Below are positions 34,420 through 46,883 of a stretch of 64,000 bases of DNA, piece after piece (the stretch's first letter is position 1; each line of letters starts with the position of its first letter). The DNA comes from Malania oleifera. Lineage: Eukaryota; Streptophyta; Magnoliopsida; Santalales; Ximeniaceae. The notes below the pieces were generated by a model that did not search any database, had not been told where the DNA came from, and saw nothing but the letters and a program-made list of their open reading frames with translations. Location of the stretch: NCBI RefSeq assembly GCF_029873635.1, contig NC_080423.1, positions 110,749,087-110,813,086 on the forward strand, written 5' to 3'. A program made the position numbers and the translations under genes.

Positions 34420-36413
34420 AGTTTGTAGTTTACTAAATAACTAGTTAGAGAAAGAGCAAAAAAAAAGGGAGTGTGTCTTAAGCCCTTACTATAAAATCAA
34501 AATTTTTTTATGTGATTACCAATCTCATGAATTATGTTATATGCTCAATAACAAGTCATTAAACTGTTTGCCGACCTATATTATTATTTTTACTCGTCCC
34601 TATGGTATTGATGTAGTATAACTACAATGTTTATAATTTAAGTATATTCCTTAATGAATTCATAGCCTTTATTAAATGATGTGTTTAGTTGTATCAACAT
34701 ACTTGATGAATTCACCTATAGTGAGTGTGAAATTCGTGTCTTCCTATGAAAGTTTACTTGGAACTTAGACTTTCTAGAACACTTAAGAAAATTCAAGTGT
34801 ATTCCATGACCTATTTGTATCAAATCATGACTCCTTGAAATTTTAAAACCAAACAGTTTGCTAGCCCCCACAATCGTCTAGTTTTTTGGAAAGAAAAAAT
34901 CTAACTACATTTAGAATCCATTTTACAAGTTCAAAGTTTAATTCAGTATTCAATTTATCAAAAGTCCTACAAGTATAATTCAAGCTAGAATATATTATCA
35001 AATTGACATTGATCTCATGGTTACTTAATGTCAACTTTTTTCTTTTTCTTAAAATTTTTCAAGTTAAATCATGCACAAGATTGTTGGTATTCGGCTTTGT
35101 TTGAAATTTAAATATTTTCTACCAGTTATTATGTTGATTATTATTAATATTCGTCTAGTCCCACATCGTTTCTATGAGTAGTTCCAAAGCCATTATAAGA
35201 TCCTCTTAACTCTCTTTCCTTAACACTTAGGCTTTGAAGATGAGTTCTCTAACATGGTATTAGAGCTAGGCCTTGGACTGCTTAGCTCCTCCGTGGGCTA
35301 GACTTCTCCTTGCCTCATTTCTCTGCATGGGCTTTCGTCGCCTCATTTCCCCCATGAGCTCAAAGGGGAGTATTAATGTCCATTCAGTCTCATATCGTCT
35401 CTGTGAGTAGTTCCAAAGCCAGTATAAGATCCTCTTAACTCTCTTTCCTTAATACTTAGGTTTTGAGGATGAGTTCTCTAACCATTATGATCAACAAAAA
35501 CACTTTATAAGCTACAAATATTTAGTCCAAATATTAAATATTTTACATAAATTCTTCAAACCATTTTTATTCATAAAGGCAAAATTTTAATTCAGTTTTA
35601 TTACATTATTGATTTTATTTGGTGTATATTGTTCAATTGAAAGCTTATAAATAAGCACATCGTAGTTCATCCCAATCTCAACACACAACACTCTCCCCTC
35701 CTTTTCTTTTCTATTCTATTCCTTTCTCTTCTTCTCCATATTATTTTGTTGCATTGTTTTTAAGATGTTGTCCCATATTCTTCCATTTTTCTTATTTTGT
35801 TTAAACTTTGTTGGAGTAATCGGTCACTGTAGCTCATATAACCTAAGTATTTTTAAATGCACATAACTGAGTTTGTTGAGTAATCCAAAAAGATATGTGT
35901 GCATTAACTATTTATACTGCTCTCAATAAGCACAAAATCAATTTAAGTGACAGTGATCGTTTTACGCCTTAACTTTTGTTAAGTATATTTTTCTTTTCTT
36001 AACCTATTTCCGTATTCTTATTATTTCTAATATCTCATAGGTTCAAAACTCTACAAAGTTTTAATGGAAAGTTCATCAGATGGACAACTCAATGTGTTTC
36101 TGCATCTTCTTTCTTAGTTTTCACCAATAAAGGTCTTGTGAAAATTTTCAAACCATCTTGTGACTTACGAAAAATGAGATCTTTAATCTTAAAGGATATT
36201 GCTCAAGTAGTTGTTGGAGGCATAAATTTTAAGACTTTGATATAAATTTGCATAATTTTAGAAGAAACTTAATTCAATTTTGTAGTATATTTTATTAAAA
36301 TATATACAAATCCAAATTCAAGATTGAAAATCTATACTTGCAAATACAAGATTAAAAAGAAAATGAATAGATGCCTTCTATGGTAAAAAAAGTTTCAAAA
36401 GATTGTCCACCAA
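34420..36413. other. Intergenic DNA hosting one TRIM; no gene recognised
   Basis: The stretch is AT-rich with no open frame of interest. Apart from the TRIM at 35,142-35,483 I see no element boundary. A pyrimidine-rich segment followed by ATG occurs near 35,690-35,770, after a TATA-like TATAAATAAGC at about 35,646. It could be a promoter-like remnant, but no coding continuation is seen. Confidence 0.4.
35142..35483 (+). mobile_element. Miniature LTR retrotransposon (TRIM), 342 bp
   Basis: Two 113-bp LTRs (35142-35254 and 35371-35483) flank a 116-bp middle that begins with a Met-tRNA primer site (TGGTATTAGAGC, 35255) and ends in a purine tract (AAAGGGGAG, 35362-35370). ATTAT flanks both sides (35137-35141 and 35484-35488). 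The LTRs begin TATTAAT and contain TCCCACATCG or its variant and AGTTCCAAAGCCA. There is no coding capacity. The 3' LTR ends CC where the 5' LTR ends CA, a single change. Confidence 0.9.
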
Positions 36414-36734
36414 TGTAATGACCCCAAAAATATATATACGATTAAACCATACTAATAATAAAAATAAAATAATAAAAATGGTCATTAAGTTAATATCAAT
36501 ACAGAGGTGTTTTTCTATAGGATCCTTGATTTCATGTTTGATGCCTAAGAAAGACCTTATTTTAGTGAGTGCTCAGAGATTATTGTGGCTTAGTTGCTCC
36601 CTAGAGGTCGGCATAGTCAAAATGGAATTTCATAGAATAAACAAGGTAAACACTATTTGTACACATAAATAAGTACATATACATAAAATAATATTTTGAC
36701 TGACATAATTTGTAAAATATATTATAAAATAATA

Positions 36735-36765
36735 ATAATAATAATAATAATAATATAGGTATCCT
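36735..36765 (+). repeat. (AAT)n microsatellite
   Basis: About ten AAT units lie within the U3 part of solo LTR D. Confidence 0.9.
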
Positions 36766-36906
36766 ATGCGGGGCCTACATGATTGGGTAGGACCCACATG
36801 AGTCTCGGACTCGAACTTGCTTCGACATATCAACTACGATCTTCATGCACCGAAAGTTTTCACGTAATCCATATGTAACGACCTCAAAATTATTACCATT
36901 TTTTTT

Positions 36907-36946
<40 letters not shown>

Positions 36947-37381
36947 TGCAACAGTATAATATTACTCTAATACCTATAACAATATCCACTAAAACGTCTC
37001 GGACCTCAAATGGTACCGAGGATACCTGTTCACAGAACATACCACCTATGCAGCGGAAAAACATATAAACACTTTAACCTTATTTACAACACCAAAGTTT
37101 TAGTATTCCCCAAAACATACATATACATCTCCCAAAAAAAACACAATGCCCTAGGGCATGCCCAAAAATACAACTCCCAACTCAAAAACTTACCATGGGT
37201 TAGGGCAATACTAAAGTCCCCTCTATCTCGGAGCTCGTTCCGCACATCTATTTGGATCACCTAAAATGTTTGGAATTCTGGAGTGAGACACCTCTTAGTA
37301 AGATGGAATAAATTACAACTAGTGCGTAGCAAATGAGTTGTACTTGAATAACATAATTATTAAATCAATTATAACTGTAAT

Positions 37382-37591
37382 TGTAACAACCTGTTTATTT
37401 TACTCATTTTTTTTCATAATAATAAAAATCAATATAATAAACCCAGCAGATCATAATCAACCTGAACCCGTGGGTACCAGGGATACATCAAAAATACAGT
37501 ACGGAAGCCTAAGCAGTATGAAACATAAAATCATATACATACAAAGTACCTTTTACCTTTTAATACAATACCAGAGTTACTACATCCATTG

Positions 37592-37643
<52 letters not shown>

Positions 37644-39539
37644 TATACACAACCCAAAAGAGTTCTAAGGTCATTTCCCACAAAATCCATCCAACCCTAC
37701 CAAAAGCTTATCCTACAGAAAGGGTAGATCAGGTGAAACTATCTCAGCGGAGCTTTATCCGCTTTTTTATCAGGGGCTCCTGAAATGTTCATATAATTCG
37801 GGGTGAGACACCTCTCAGTAATGGAAAATAAACTAATACTAGTGTGTGGCAACATGAGTATTTTAGTGTTATACATAAAAGCATACATAAACAAAATTTA
37901 GTGAAATTGTCGGTATCATAACTGGGAAAAATAGATATAATCATAGCATGACAAATCATACTATATTTTCATAAACATAATTCATTTCATATGATAATAA
38001 TACCAAAAACATTCCTAGAAGGTTAACTGACTGGTGTCATGTCTTATCCCCACATGACTGGGTTGTGTGGTCCGAAGGCGAGACTTGACAATGGCTAGCC
38101 AACCACTGCCAAGTAAAAGTAAATGTCTGTAAGTACGATGGGTCTGCCAGACCTGATCCGTACACTAGGGGCGCCAACACTTCAATAAACCATATCGACT
38201 ATTCATCCTCACGCTGCCCCATACGATAGCGATAACACAATATCATGATGATCATGTAGGTGCAAGCCTAAACCAAGTCAACCAAGTTCTGATAACATAT
38301 AACATATTTCAAACTGCGATACATTGCTATTCCATAATAATAATTGTCAATTCAATATCATCATATCACATTTCATATATACTATGAAAATCATCGGCCT
38401 GTACACCGACATTTCATATTTTATCAATCACGGCCCGTACACCGTATCACATATTAATAGCTCGGCCCGTATGCCGACATAACATATCAATAGCTCTACC
38501 TGTATGCCATCATAACATATCCATAGTTCGGCCCGTACGCCGGCATAACATATCAATAGCTCGACCCATACGTTGGCATTACATATCCATAGCTCCGCCC
38601 GTACGCCGGCATAACATATAAAACATCCATGGCCTATACGCCGGTTTTTCATAGTAAAACTCTACATCATTTAACATTTCCCAAAAACAGAATTTCATCA
38701 TAAATTCTACTCATGCCACACAAAATGGGTATTACGTATATTCAAAACATATCGTCATTTACAGCAATATTTCCCAACATAATGCATATATATATATATA
38801 TGTACATATATTTTCCTGAAATCAAATGCTATAGAATTATACATATATTTTCATAAAACAATTAGCTTAATTTATCCCCTTATCTGGTTCTTGAAAAAGC
38901 CCCTAAAACAATCACTCCAACACCCGCAGGGTTTCCTAGTCAACACCTTGAAAATAGCATCTCTCAGAATTAAACTTTAGTATTTTTTCGTATATAACAT
39001 TTCTTACAACTATGGAAAAGTCAAATTCTGAATGAAAAGTCTTATCTTGAATCTGGGATGAATTTCAAGCTCGTCCCACCGACGACCCACTCCAGCAGAT
39101 ATGCAGAGAACTTTCCTAGGAGTGTTGTGGTGGCTTCGGATAGTCGATCTGGCGAAGAACATATCCAAAAATTAAGAGAGAAGGATGAGAAATCGAAGAG
39201 GAGAGAGAAAAATGAAAGTTGTGCATGAGTTTTCAGCCAAAAATAAAGATTTGACCTATTTATACATTGGCCTTCGTCAACGAGTTACGTCACCTCATCG
39301 ATAAGGGCATGAAGATAATTCGTCAATGAACTCTCCCCTCATTGACAAAATTCAGAATTGCAAAAACATACTCTTGGTATTTTCTTGTCGACAAAACACT
39401 CCCTTATCGACGAGCCCTTCTTGTTCTTTCATCAACGAATTCCTTGTGTTCGTCGATGAGGACATGTTTAATTGTTCTTTTAATTCATTTTCTCTACTTC
39501 TTCCATTATTTAAATATTATAATTATTCGAGTCACTACA
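37382..39539 (-). mobile_element. Solo LTR B, nested in solo LTR A
   Basis: B is 2158 bases, with plus-strand ends TGTAACAACC and GAGTCACTACA. The flanks GTAAT and GTGTT match only partly, so the target duplication has decayed; A's sequence resumes on both sides. A TATA box (GTATAAATAG, 39258-39267 on minus) follows GTCGACGA-type sites at 39,270-39,460. The donor-like position reads CCAG|ATAAGGGG at 38883-38882, a G-to-A change of the expected GT, while the acceptor ACATTTCAG|GAGCCCC at 37781-37780 is intact. It contains a minisatellite (38,396-38,650) and a TA repeat (37,592-37,635). Confidence 0.8.
38396..38650 (+). repeat. Minisatellite in solo LTR B
   Basis: About seven imperfect copies of a roughly 33-36 bp unit occur, with the core GGCCCGTACGCCGGCATAAC followed by ATATCAATAGCTC. 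The same core on the opposite strand (GTACGGGCCGTGCTATGTG) repeats in solo LTR F at 55,180-55,345, so the repeat arises at the corresponding place in different LTR copies. A minus-strand reading frame here is only a product of this repetition. Confidence 0.85.
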
Positions 39540-40844
39540 GTGTTAACATTTCAATGTAAAACATACCATAACTCACACCTATACCTTTTAAAATAAGCTT
39601 TCTATTTGAACATACTTTTAACTGTAGTAGACAGTTCCTATTCTCTGTAAAACTATATACATTTATCTATATAACTGTGAAAACTTCCCTTGATGGATAA
39701 CTGTACTCATGAATTAACCCCGCATGCTCGGGTTGTGAGGCCCATGGGTGGGATTTAACTCTGGCTAGCCTACCAGGCCAAGTCAAACTATAAACATTTG
39801 TAGTACGATTGGCCTCCTCAACCTGGACCTGACTGCTAGGGAGCCTTCGTCTCTCTTCTAAGCACAATCGACTAAACATTCCACACTTTATCTGAGATGT
39901 GTGGTTGCACTATCTATACTGTATAGCTACGGTACCGTGCTCTGTAATATGCTCTAGTCCATCAGGGATCTGATACTATATAATACTATGTCTGTATATT
40001 GCTGTTGTAGCATGATTCTGTATAAACTAAAATAACCACGATTCTATATAAACTATAATACCATGATTCTGTATAATAACTGTAAATCATAGCTCTGTAA
40101 TAACTGTATATAATGGTTATGTAAAAGTTGTATATCATGGTTCTGTAAAAGCTGTATATAATCATGCTTCTGTAAAATATGTATATAATCATGGTTTTGT
40201 AAAAGTTATAATATTAGGGTTCGATAACAGTTGTATAAAACTATGTAGTAAATCTCTGTACTATATCTAATATTTCTTATGCCACACAATTTTAATGAAA
40301 CTCTTGTACTATAATCTGTACAGTAAATCTATATTTTCCTGCTATATAAAAATAATACATATCATTTGTAAAACTTTCTTGTAACCTAAATTTCTAAAAT
40401 TTCACAAATATACAACAGATGTAAAATCCAAATTTCACACTCTAAATTTATACTCTATAATATTCAGTAATTCATATGCTAAAATCCCATAAACACATGT
40501 TATTCTTTAATTGATAAAATTCCTAAATTAATCTGGCTTAACTTATTCCCCTTACCTGATTATCGAGAGACCTGCTAAAATTCTATAATCACACCCGCGA
40601 CGTTTAGAACTCAAAAACCCTAAAATTATGTATTCCCCGGAATAATATCACAATCACATTTTCCCGAACCCATGTACTCCATTTAATAAATCAAATACCA
40701 ACATTTAACACTCTTACCTCAACTTTAGAGTGGTGTTTGAGATCCTCAAAACATAATTTTGTTTTGGTCAAATTGACGAGGATCGCCACTAGGCCTAAAA
40801 TACGGAGTCTGATCGTCGATGGGGCGAATTTAAAGTGAGAAAAT

Positions 40845-40901
<57 letters not shown>

Positions 40902-41339
40902 TTTCGCAACTGCATAAGAGAGAGTGAGGGTTTTGAATTTTTACAAGAAAAAATGACATGCAGCCCTTTTATACTTTTCTATCCCAGGAAAAAATCGCCG
41001 ACGGTTTTCTTGGGCTCTCAGAAAACCGTCTCCGATTTTGTCTTTAACCTTACCGGTTTCACTGTTTACCCTTTTACCCGGCTGTGGTAATAATATAACC
41101 ATCGACGATTTTCTTGGCACTCCAGAAAACAGTCGCTGGTTTTCTCCTCATCGAACCATTTTCCTCTTTTCTTTTATTTTTCTTACCATTTATATTTTCT
41201 GGGTCTCTACGCCATATGTACCTACAAAGAGTTATAAATTGAAGTGTGTATGTGAGACGACCCGAATAATAATGGTATTTAAATAATAGAGAGGAAAGGA
41301 AATGGAAATAGAAACAGCAGGAGGCGGCAAACTTCGCAT

Positions 41340-41597
41340 TCGTCGACGACAATGCATTTTGGGAATAATAATCGAGGGAAATTATCAAGGTCTCGTCGAC
41401 GAACACAGGAAATTCGTCAATGAGGGTATAAGAGGACCTTGTTGATGAAGCCAAGTTTCGTTGACGAGAAGGTATCGAGAGAGAATTTCTGGAAGTCTAA
41501 AATTCGTCGACGAGGGAGCAGGTTTGTCGATGAACTTTCTACAGGACTCGTCGACGAGGTGACGTGTATCGTCAACAAATTTGGCCCTATAAATAGT
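41340..41597 (+). promoter_or_regulatory. U3 array of GTCGACGA sites and TATA box in solo LTR C
   Basis: About nine GTCGACGA-type sites or decayed forms (TCGTCGACGA, GTTGATGA, GTCAATGA, GTCGATGA, TCGTCAAC) occur in 240 bases and end at the TATA box CTATAAATAGTG. Order and spacing resemble solo LTR 1. Function is inferred. Confidence 0.55.
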
Positions 41598-42329
41598 GCA
41601 AAAACTCGAATTTAAGCAGAAAATAAGAAACCCTCACACACTCTTTCTCCCCCTTCGGTTTCTTTCTCCTCTCTCTTCGATTCTAGCTCCATCGCTCGCC
41701 GGATCGACGGTCTAAGGCCACCACGACGCTCTTGGAGAAGTTTTTGCATATCTGTCGAAGCAGATCGTCGATGGAACTCCATTGAAATTCATCCCTAAGT
41801 TGAGGTCAGACTTTTTATGCCGAATTTGGTCCTACTTTAGTTATAGGAAATGATATTCACATGAAAATACTGAAGTTTAGTACTGGAAGTTTTCATTTTC
41901 AGGGTATTGATAAGGAAATCCTACGGGTGTGAATTCAGAATTTATAGGGGCTTTCTTAGTAGTCAAGTAAAGGAATAAACTAAAGCAATTATTTTCTATG
42001 CAAATTATTATTATGTATGAGTAAATTTATTTTCAGGAAAGCATATATTATATACGTATATTACAAAGGAAATGCACATTTGGGAAAATACTGCTATTAT
42101 GTTGAAATGTATATATATATGTATGAGATGCCAGAAATTATGATTTTTATAATACAATGTATGATTTATACAGCAAATGTGTGGCGTGAATATTACTTTA
42201 CGTGAAATGTATTACGATATGACTTTGTTATGAATGAAGCATGTTTTCAGGAATATGAAATGTTACAGTACAAATGATGTTGAAGATATATGATAATTGA
42301 TTTATTTTCAGAATGAAATGTACGAAATG

Positions 42330-42505
42330 ATTTCAGCGCGAGGCCGTATATATGAAATGATTTCGGCAAGAGGCCGTATATATGAAATGATTCCAGCGCG
42401 AGGCCGTGTGTATATGAAATGATTTCGGTGCGAGGTTGTATATATGAAATGTTCGGCACGGGACCATATTTATGAAACGATTTCGGTGCAAGGTCGTATT
42501 TATGA
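42330..42505 (+). repeat. Minisatellite in solo LTR C
   Basis: Six imperfect units of about 30 bp (ATGATTTCGGCGCGAGGCCG followed by TATATATGAA) lie inside the putative LTR intron, at the position where LTRs B and F have unrelated-looking minisatellites. Confidence 0.85.
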
Positions 42506-43348
42506 AATTATGAAAAATGCTATAATATCATGTATTATATGTTATCAGAATCTGGATGTTAGTTTAGTTCAGTTTCAAGAGCTCGATACCGTAACTTATA
42601 GATCAGATATCTATGATCAGATTGGTGCTAACCACCCCACGAGGGGGTGGGAGATGGATAGTTGATGTGGCTTTCAGTAGAGTGTGGACGTCCACCTGGC
42701 AGTCCGGACCAAGGTGTGGCGGGCCCATCGTACTTACAAACATTTTTGACTTGGCAGTGGTCGACCAACCATTGTCGGGTCCTGCCTTCAGGCTGCACAA
42801 CCCATCATGGGGGGTAATACATGACATCAGTTAGTTATTCATCTTGGGTATGTTTTCAGTATTATCAGTTATAACAGATGTTTTATGTATGATATGATGT
42901 ATTAGCAAATATGAAAGTATGTGATTATTCAGTACGATATGATGAACGTTTACTGAAATATGAAATGTAATGTATATGTATAATTGCCTTAAATATTCAT
43001 GTTGTCATACAACTGTATTTAGTTTATTTTCCCTTACTGAGATGTGTCTCACCCCGAACTTAATTAATTTTTCAGGAGACCCTGAGAGACTGGCGGGTCG
43101 TGGCTGCCGTTGAGTGAGTCGAGTTTCCCTACTAGAAGGGTAAGCTTTGATCTAGAATCAGGAAATTTTTGTTGTAAGATCATACGTCTATTTTGATGTT
43201 TTGGAGATTGTATTCAAATACTGTATTTTGGGAAAGTAGTAGACTCTGGTATTATGTAATTAATGGTTTGATGGATATAATTTATTTTTGCTACTACTTA
43301 GGTTTCCATTGTTTATGTCAGGCTATCTCCGCTACCCATGGGTTCGGG

Positions 43349-43349
<1 letters not shown>

Positions 43350-43431
<82 letters not shown>

Positions 43432-43432
43432 T
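43350..43432 (+). repeat. (ATT)n microsatellite, about 27 units
   Basis: This is an almost uninterrupted ATT run near the 3' end of solo LTR C. It yields poly-leucine or poly-asparagine reading frames that are not genes. Confidence 0.97.
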
Positions 43433-43559
43433 ATGTTTATTATGTGATAAGTTAAGCAGGTCGTTACAATATGTGCTTGAGTGAGGGTTGAACCGTACAA
43501 CATATGTTGACCAATTTCATTCTACATCAGTGTCTTTGTATACACTTCATAAATCTCGC

Positions 43560-44040
43560 AATACAGGTGATAATTCCCACATCCAGTGCATGCGAGGCTC
43601 ACAAAATCGTGTGGGGCCCACATGAGTTCCAAAGTCTTGTGGGGTCCGCATGAATCTTGAAGTTGTGTAGGGTCTATAAGACCGTGTGAGGACTATTGGA
43701 GTTACGTTGACCTACTTGGGTCTCAAAGTTGCGTGGGGCCCACAAGACCATATGAGGCCCACATGAGTTTTCTAAATTCGAACTTAACTTTTATTTCATA
43801 ATAAATACTAAAACATAGCTTAAAATAATAATAATAATAATTAATTAATTAAATGAGAGTGTCGGCAAGCACTCCCATTTTCCTCATATGTATCCACATC
43901 CTCATCACATACCTCCCATCCCAAGCCCATACCTAATCCATTCCATGCCCATTCATTTATTTTAAAAAAAATTATAATTTTACCCATCTCCCCATACTTT
44001 TATAAATTTCATTTTCTTCCTCAAAATTTTTTTATAAATA
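43560..44040 (+). promoter_or_regulatory. U3 region of solo LTR D: GGGGCCCACATGAG repeats and TATA box
   Basis: About six degenerate units, roughly 40-50 bases apart, carry TGTGGGGCCCACATGAGT or decayed forms (GTGGGGTCCGCATGAA, GCGTGGGGCCCACAAGA, GAGGCCCACATGAG). Two more lie at 36,765-36,800 on the other side of A. The core GGGCCCAC fits the class I TCP transcription-factor consensus GGNCCCAC. The TATA box TTTATAAATA follows at 44031-44040. TCP binding is inference only. Confidence 0.5.
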
Positions 44041-45597
44041 GGAAGCTCTCAACATTCATTTTTCACAAAAATTTTCCAAAGGAAGAGAAAGATTAGTGGT
44101 GGAAGGAGAATGTTTATTATAATTAAAATTCTCACTTATTCACTTTTTCCAATCTCATTTTCAGAGATATTCGTGGTGACCGTTTCACAAGGTTAAGAAA
44201 TGGTAAATAAATTTGATTATATTGGATTTTTATTAAAATTTATAGTCAAGTTTATTTGTAAGTAAATTTTGACTATGTTAGTAATTTTTCATAAAATTTT
44301 TCCGAGTTTATTTTTACGTATATTGAATTATAGTAGTTTTATCTTTAATATACTTGCATTTATTTTTTAGTTAATAAATGTTTTAAATCACTCAGGTATT
44401 TTATAGCATTACTTTATATTCAAAAAAATATTTTTAACACGAAAATCACGTGGCATGAGTTTAATTTTTACATTACATATTTCATGAAAATATGAGTAAA
44501 AATCACATGAGTTTATTTTTATATTACATATTTCATAAAAATATGAGGAAAAAAAAAGGATTTTCATGATATTATTTTAATTGTATAAATTATATAATAA
44601 GATGTTTTCAAAACCCCTTATGGCTCAAATGATACAGAAATTACGAATGTTCGGTACCGTAACTTAAAGTTTAAATAAATTAGAGTGCATCCACACTGTT
44701 TATAAAGTGATTTTATACGGTAGTAAATTTTTCTTGAGTGCACACTTGGGTCGGATCAGGGTTTAATAGGGAAAATCTTACCTAATAATGATTTACGTTG
44801 ATTTAGTTTGGCCGGTCAGTCAGCTAAATTCAGTTTTCGGATTGCACAACCCAGTCATAGGAGTAAACATGACTTACGATTAACAAGTCTAAGAGTAATC
44901 TTTATAGTATATGTATATACATATTTAATTACATGAACAGAGTTATTGATGATTTGAAGGAAAAATATATGTTTATGTGAATAGGGGCTTCTTTGTGCCT
45001 AAGTGATGATTTGAAGGAAACGCATAAGAAAAAGTATATATATATATATATACATGATAGAGTATTATAGTTATAGTTTTAAAGTTAAAAAGTTCAGTTT
45101 AACAATTATAATATATGATTATAAAATTTTACTATTGTAGATGATCTACAATAGTAAAAGTTCTATACATAAAATTTTAAATTTACATTTATTTTAAAAT
45201 AAATTTTGAAGTTATAGTATTAAATATTATTTTACGAAATTATAATGTTGACCTTATAGGTTATATCTTGTTTTGATTATAACAAATACTTTGATATTTA
45301 ATGTTTACTAAGTTTGTGTGCAGGATCAGTCATACATGAATTGACAATATCATATGGTACATATGGAGACTCGAAGGAAAAATGAAAACCAAATTGTTTA
45401 TTCTTGTCATTTATATTAGATTCATTTGGGTCTGTAGTAATTTATATGGTCTGTAATAATGTATTAGAGAAATATACACTTTTCATTTAAAGAAATATAC
45501 ACTTTATATTTTTTTCAATTCTCTCGTGTATATATACCCTTGTAATCCTTGTAATAGATGAGTATCAATAGAGAAAAAGTCCATTCATAATTTAACA

Positions 45598-46740
45598 TGG
45601 TATCAGAGCAAAACCTTTTTTTTTTTTCTTAACCTAGTTTTTTTCTTAATCTACCTTGCCACCGCACACCCAACAGGATTCATGCTGATCCTGTCGTCTC
45701 TGGCATCGGAGAACACGTTGTCGTCTTTGGCTTCTCTGGTTCATCTCCGTTTCGGCGTCGCTCTCTTCTCTCTTTGTTTTTTTTTGGTCGATTTGCAATT
45801 CTGGCCGTATGGTTCTCTTTGTTTTATTTTTATTTTTATTTTTTTTGTCGTCTTGCAGTCCCAGCCGTTTGGTTCTTCTCCGCTCGGCCACCGGTTCTAC
45901 GTCGTTGTCGTCGTCATTGTTTGGATGTGGTTTTTTTTTCCCGTTCGATTTGCAAGCCCTCAATTCGTGGCCGAAGCTCAGGTTCTCCGTCATTCTGCTG
46001 TCCGTTTTCTACTGTCTGATTTCTCCGGCATTCCCTGCAGGTCGTTTCTCCATCTCCGGCAGTTCGTGCTCATTCATCGTTCTTTTCCTCAGTCTACGGT
46101 AGTTCGTGCTCGTTCGTTGTTCGCTCAACCTCTCTGGCTGTCTCTTGTCAACTCTCAACTTTTAGTCATCCTTTTTATCACCGACGAGAGTAGCAACATC
46201 GTTACACTATTGGCTCGTCTCTCACAGTCTCTCATTTGTTCTTAGTTTTTGACATCTTCCATCTTCTCTAGCCTCATCTCAGTGCACCGTTCAATCGCTA
46301 GCGTCATATCTCTCCTCTCAGCTCAGTTGTTGCTCTCAGTTTTGGTACCCACAGCAACTCTAGTAATGTCTCCATCATCCTTCAGTTATCCGCGGTTATT
46401 TTCTATCTTAGTCGTCATCTCTCTCAGTTCCAGTTTGTCATCTTGACTAGTTTCTGTTCGTAGTTTTTCCTGTGATCCGTCTCAATCCTGTTTTCTTCTT
46501 CAGCACCCATCTTCTCCGGCAGTCTCTCAGCTTTTCTTTTCCAGTGCTCCAGCCATCTCAGCTCCGGCAGGCAATTTTTCGGTTGATCATCTCCGGTACC
46601 CCTCCAGCCTTGGGTTGCCTTCTTTGGTGACATCTCTGCTTGTTGCTTTGGATAGTCTTCTGGCAGCGGATCCTCTAACTCACAGCTTCTCTGTTTCTCC
46701 GCATCTCCACTTAGAAAAGAGATCAAATCTGACCCGATTC
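45598..46740 (+). other. Gag-less leader of Copia element 2, origin unknown
   Basis: Between the primer site and protease, where Copia Gag with its CCHC knuckle should be, the sequence is a TC-rich stretch full of CTCTCC, CGTCGTC and CCGGC words. It has open frames on both strands (for example 45,682-46,245 plus) but no Gag motif. A Gag-like end appears only at about 46,800-46,880 (LGLTNKQYHQLLDLL-type text). It may be captured host sequence or a badly scrambled Gag. I cannot identify it. Confidence 0.5.
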
Positions 46741-46883
46741 GGCGGTTTGCTTCGCCTGAACTAATTTGCAATACGATCAACATCATATCTGGTTCTTCAA
46801 TTGCTGCAAATGCTGTCACCGGTTCTTCAACTTCTTATGAGATTGCTATCCTTGGTCTCACCAACAAACAATACCATCAACTC

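Larger units (their letters stand above)
36874..41211 (-). mobile_element. Solo LTR A, nested in D and carrying solo LTR B
   Basis: CCATA flanks both sides (36869-36873 and 41212-41216). The plus-strand ends are TGTAACGACC and GGGTCTCTACG; the final G replaces the usual A. Without B it is about 2175 bases. On the minus strand it has a TATA box (AAGTATAAAAGG, about 40,965-40,976) preceded by AACCGTCG-type dyads (40,985-41,160). Donor ATCAG|GTAAGGGG is at 40555-40554 and acceptor CATTTTAG|GTGATCC at 37262-37261. It contains an AT repeat (36,914-36,944) and a GA repeat (40,852-40,898). Confidence 0.85.
41253..43468 (+). mobile_element. Solo LTR C, nested in solo LTR D
   Basis: C is 2216 bases, from TGAGACGACCC to GCAGGTCGTTACA, with flanks GTATG (41248-41252) and ATATG (43469-43473), one mismatch. 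The GTCGACGA array (41,340-41,580) precedes the TATA box CTATAAATAG (41587-41596). The leader contains GGCCACCACGACGCTCTTGG. Donor CAA|GTAAAGG is at 41967-41968 and acceptor TTTTTCAG|GAGACC at 43074-43075. Within this interval lies a minisatellite with the core GATTTCGGCGCGAGGCCGTA (42,330-42,505). A long ATT repeat sits near its 3' end. Confidence 0.85.

Noticed and set aside
36403..36672. An 89-codon frame crossing the start of solo LTR D
   Set aside because: It spans the insertion boundary at 36,414, so it cannot be an ancestral gene, and it has no motif.
38396..38650. Regularly spaced repeats resembling a CRISPR array
   Set aside because: Plant nuclear DNA, degenerate units without constant-length unique spacers, and no cas genes; this is a minisatellite.
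38428..38652. Minus-strand frame with repeated AELWICYAGV-like units, resembling a repeat protein
   Set aside because: The unit equals the minisatellite of solo LTR B, and the frame exists only because the unit length allows it.
43193..43503. Open frames with poly-leucine (plus) and poly-asparagine (minus)
   Set aside because: Both are products of the ATT microsatellite near the end of solo LTR C.
45646..46245. Long open frames on both strands in the front of Copia element 2
   Set aside because: Composition-driven frames in a TC-rich stretch with no conserved motif; kept only as an unexplained leader, not as genes.
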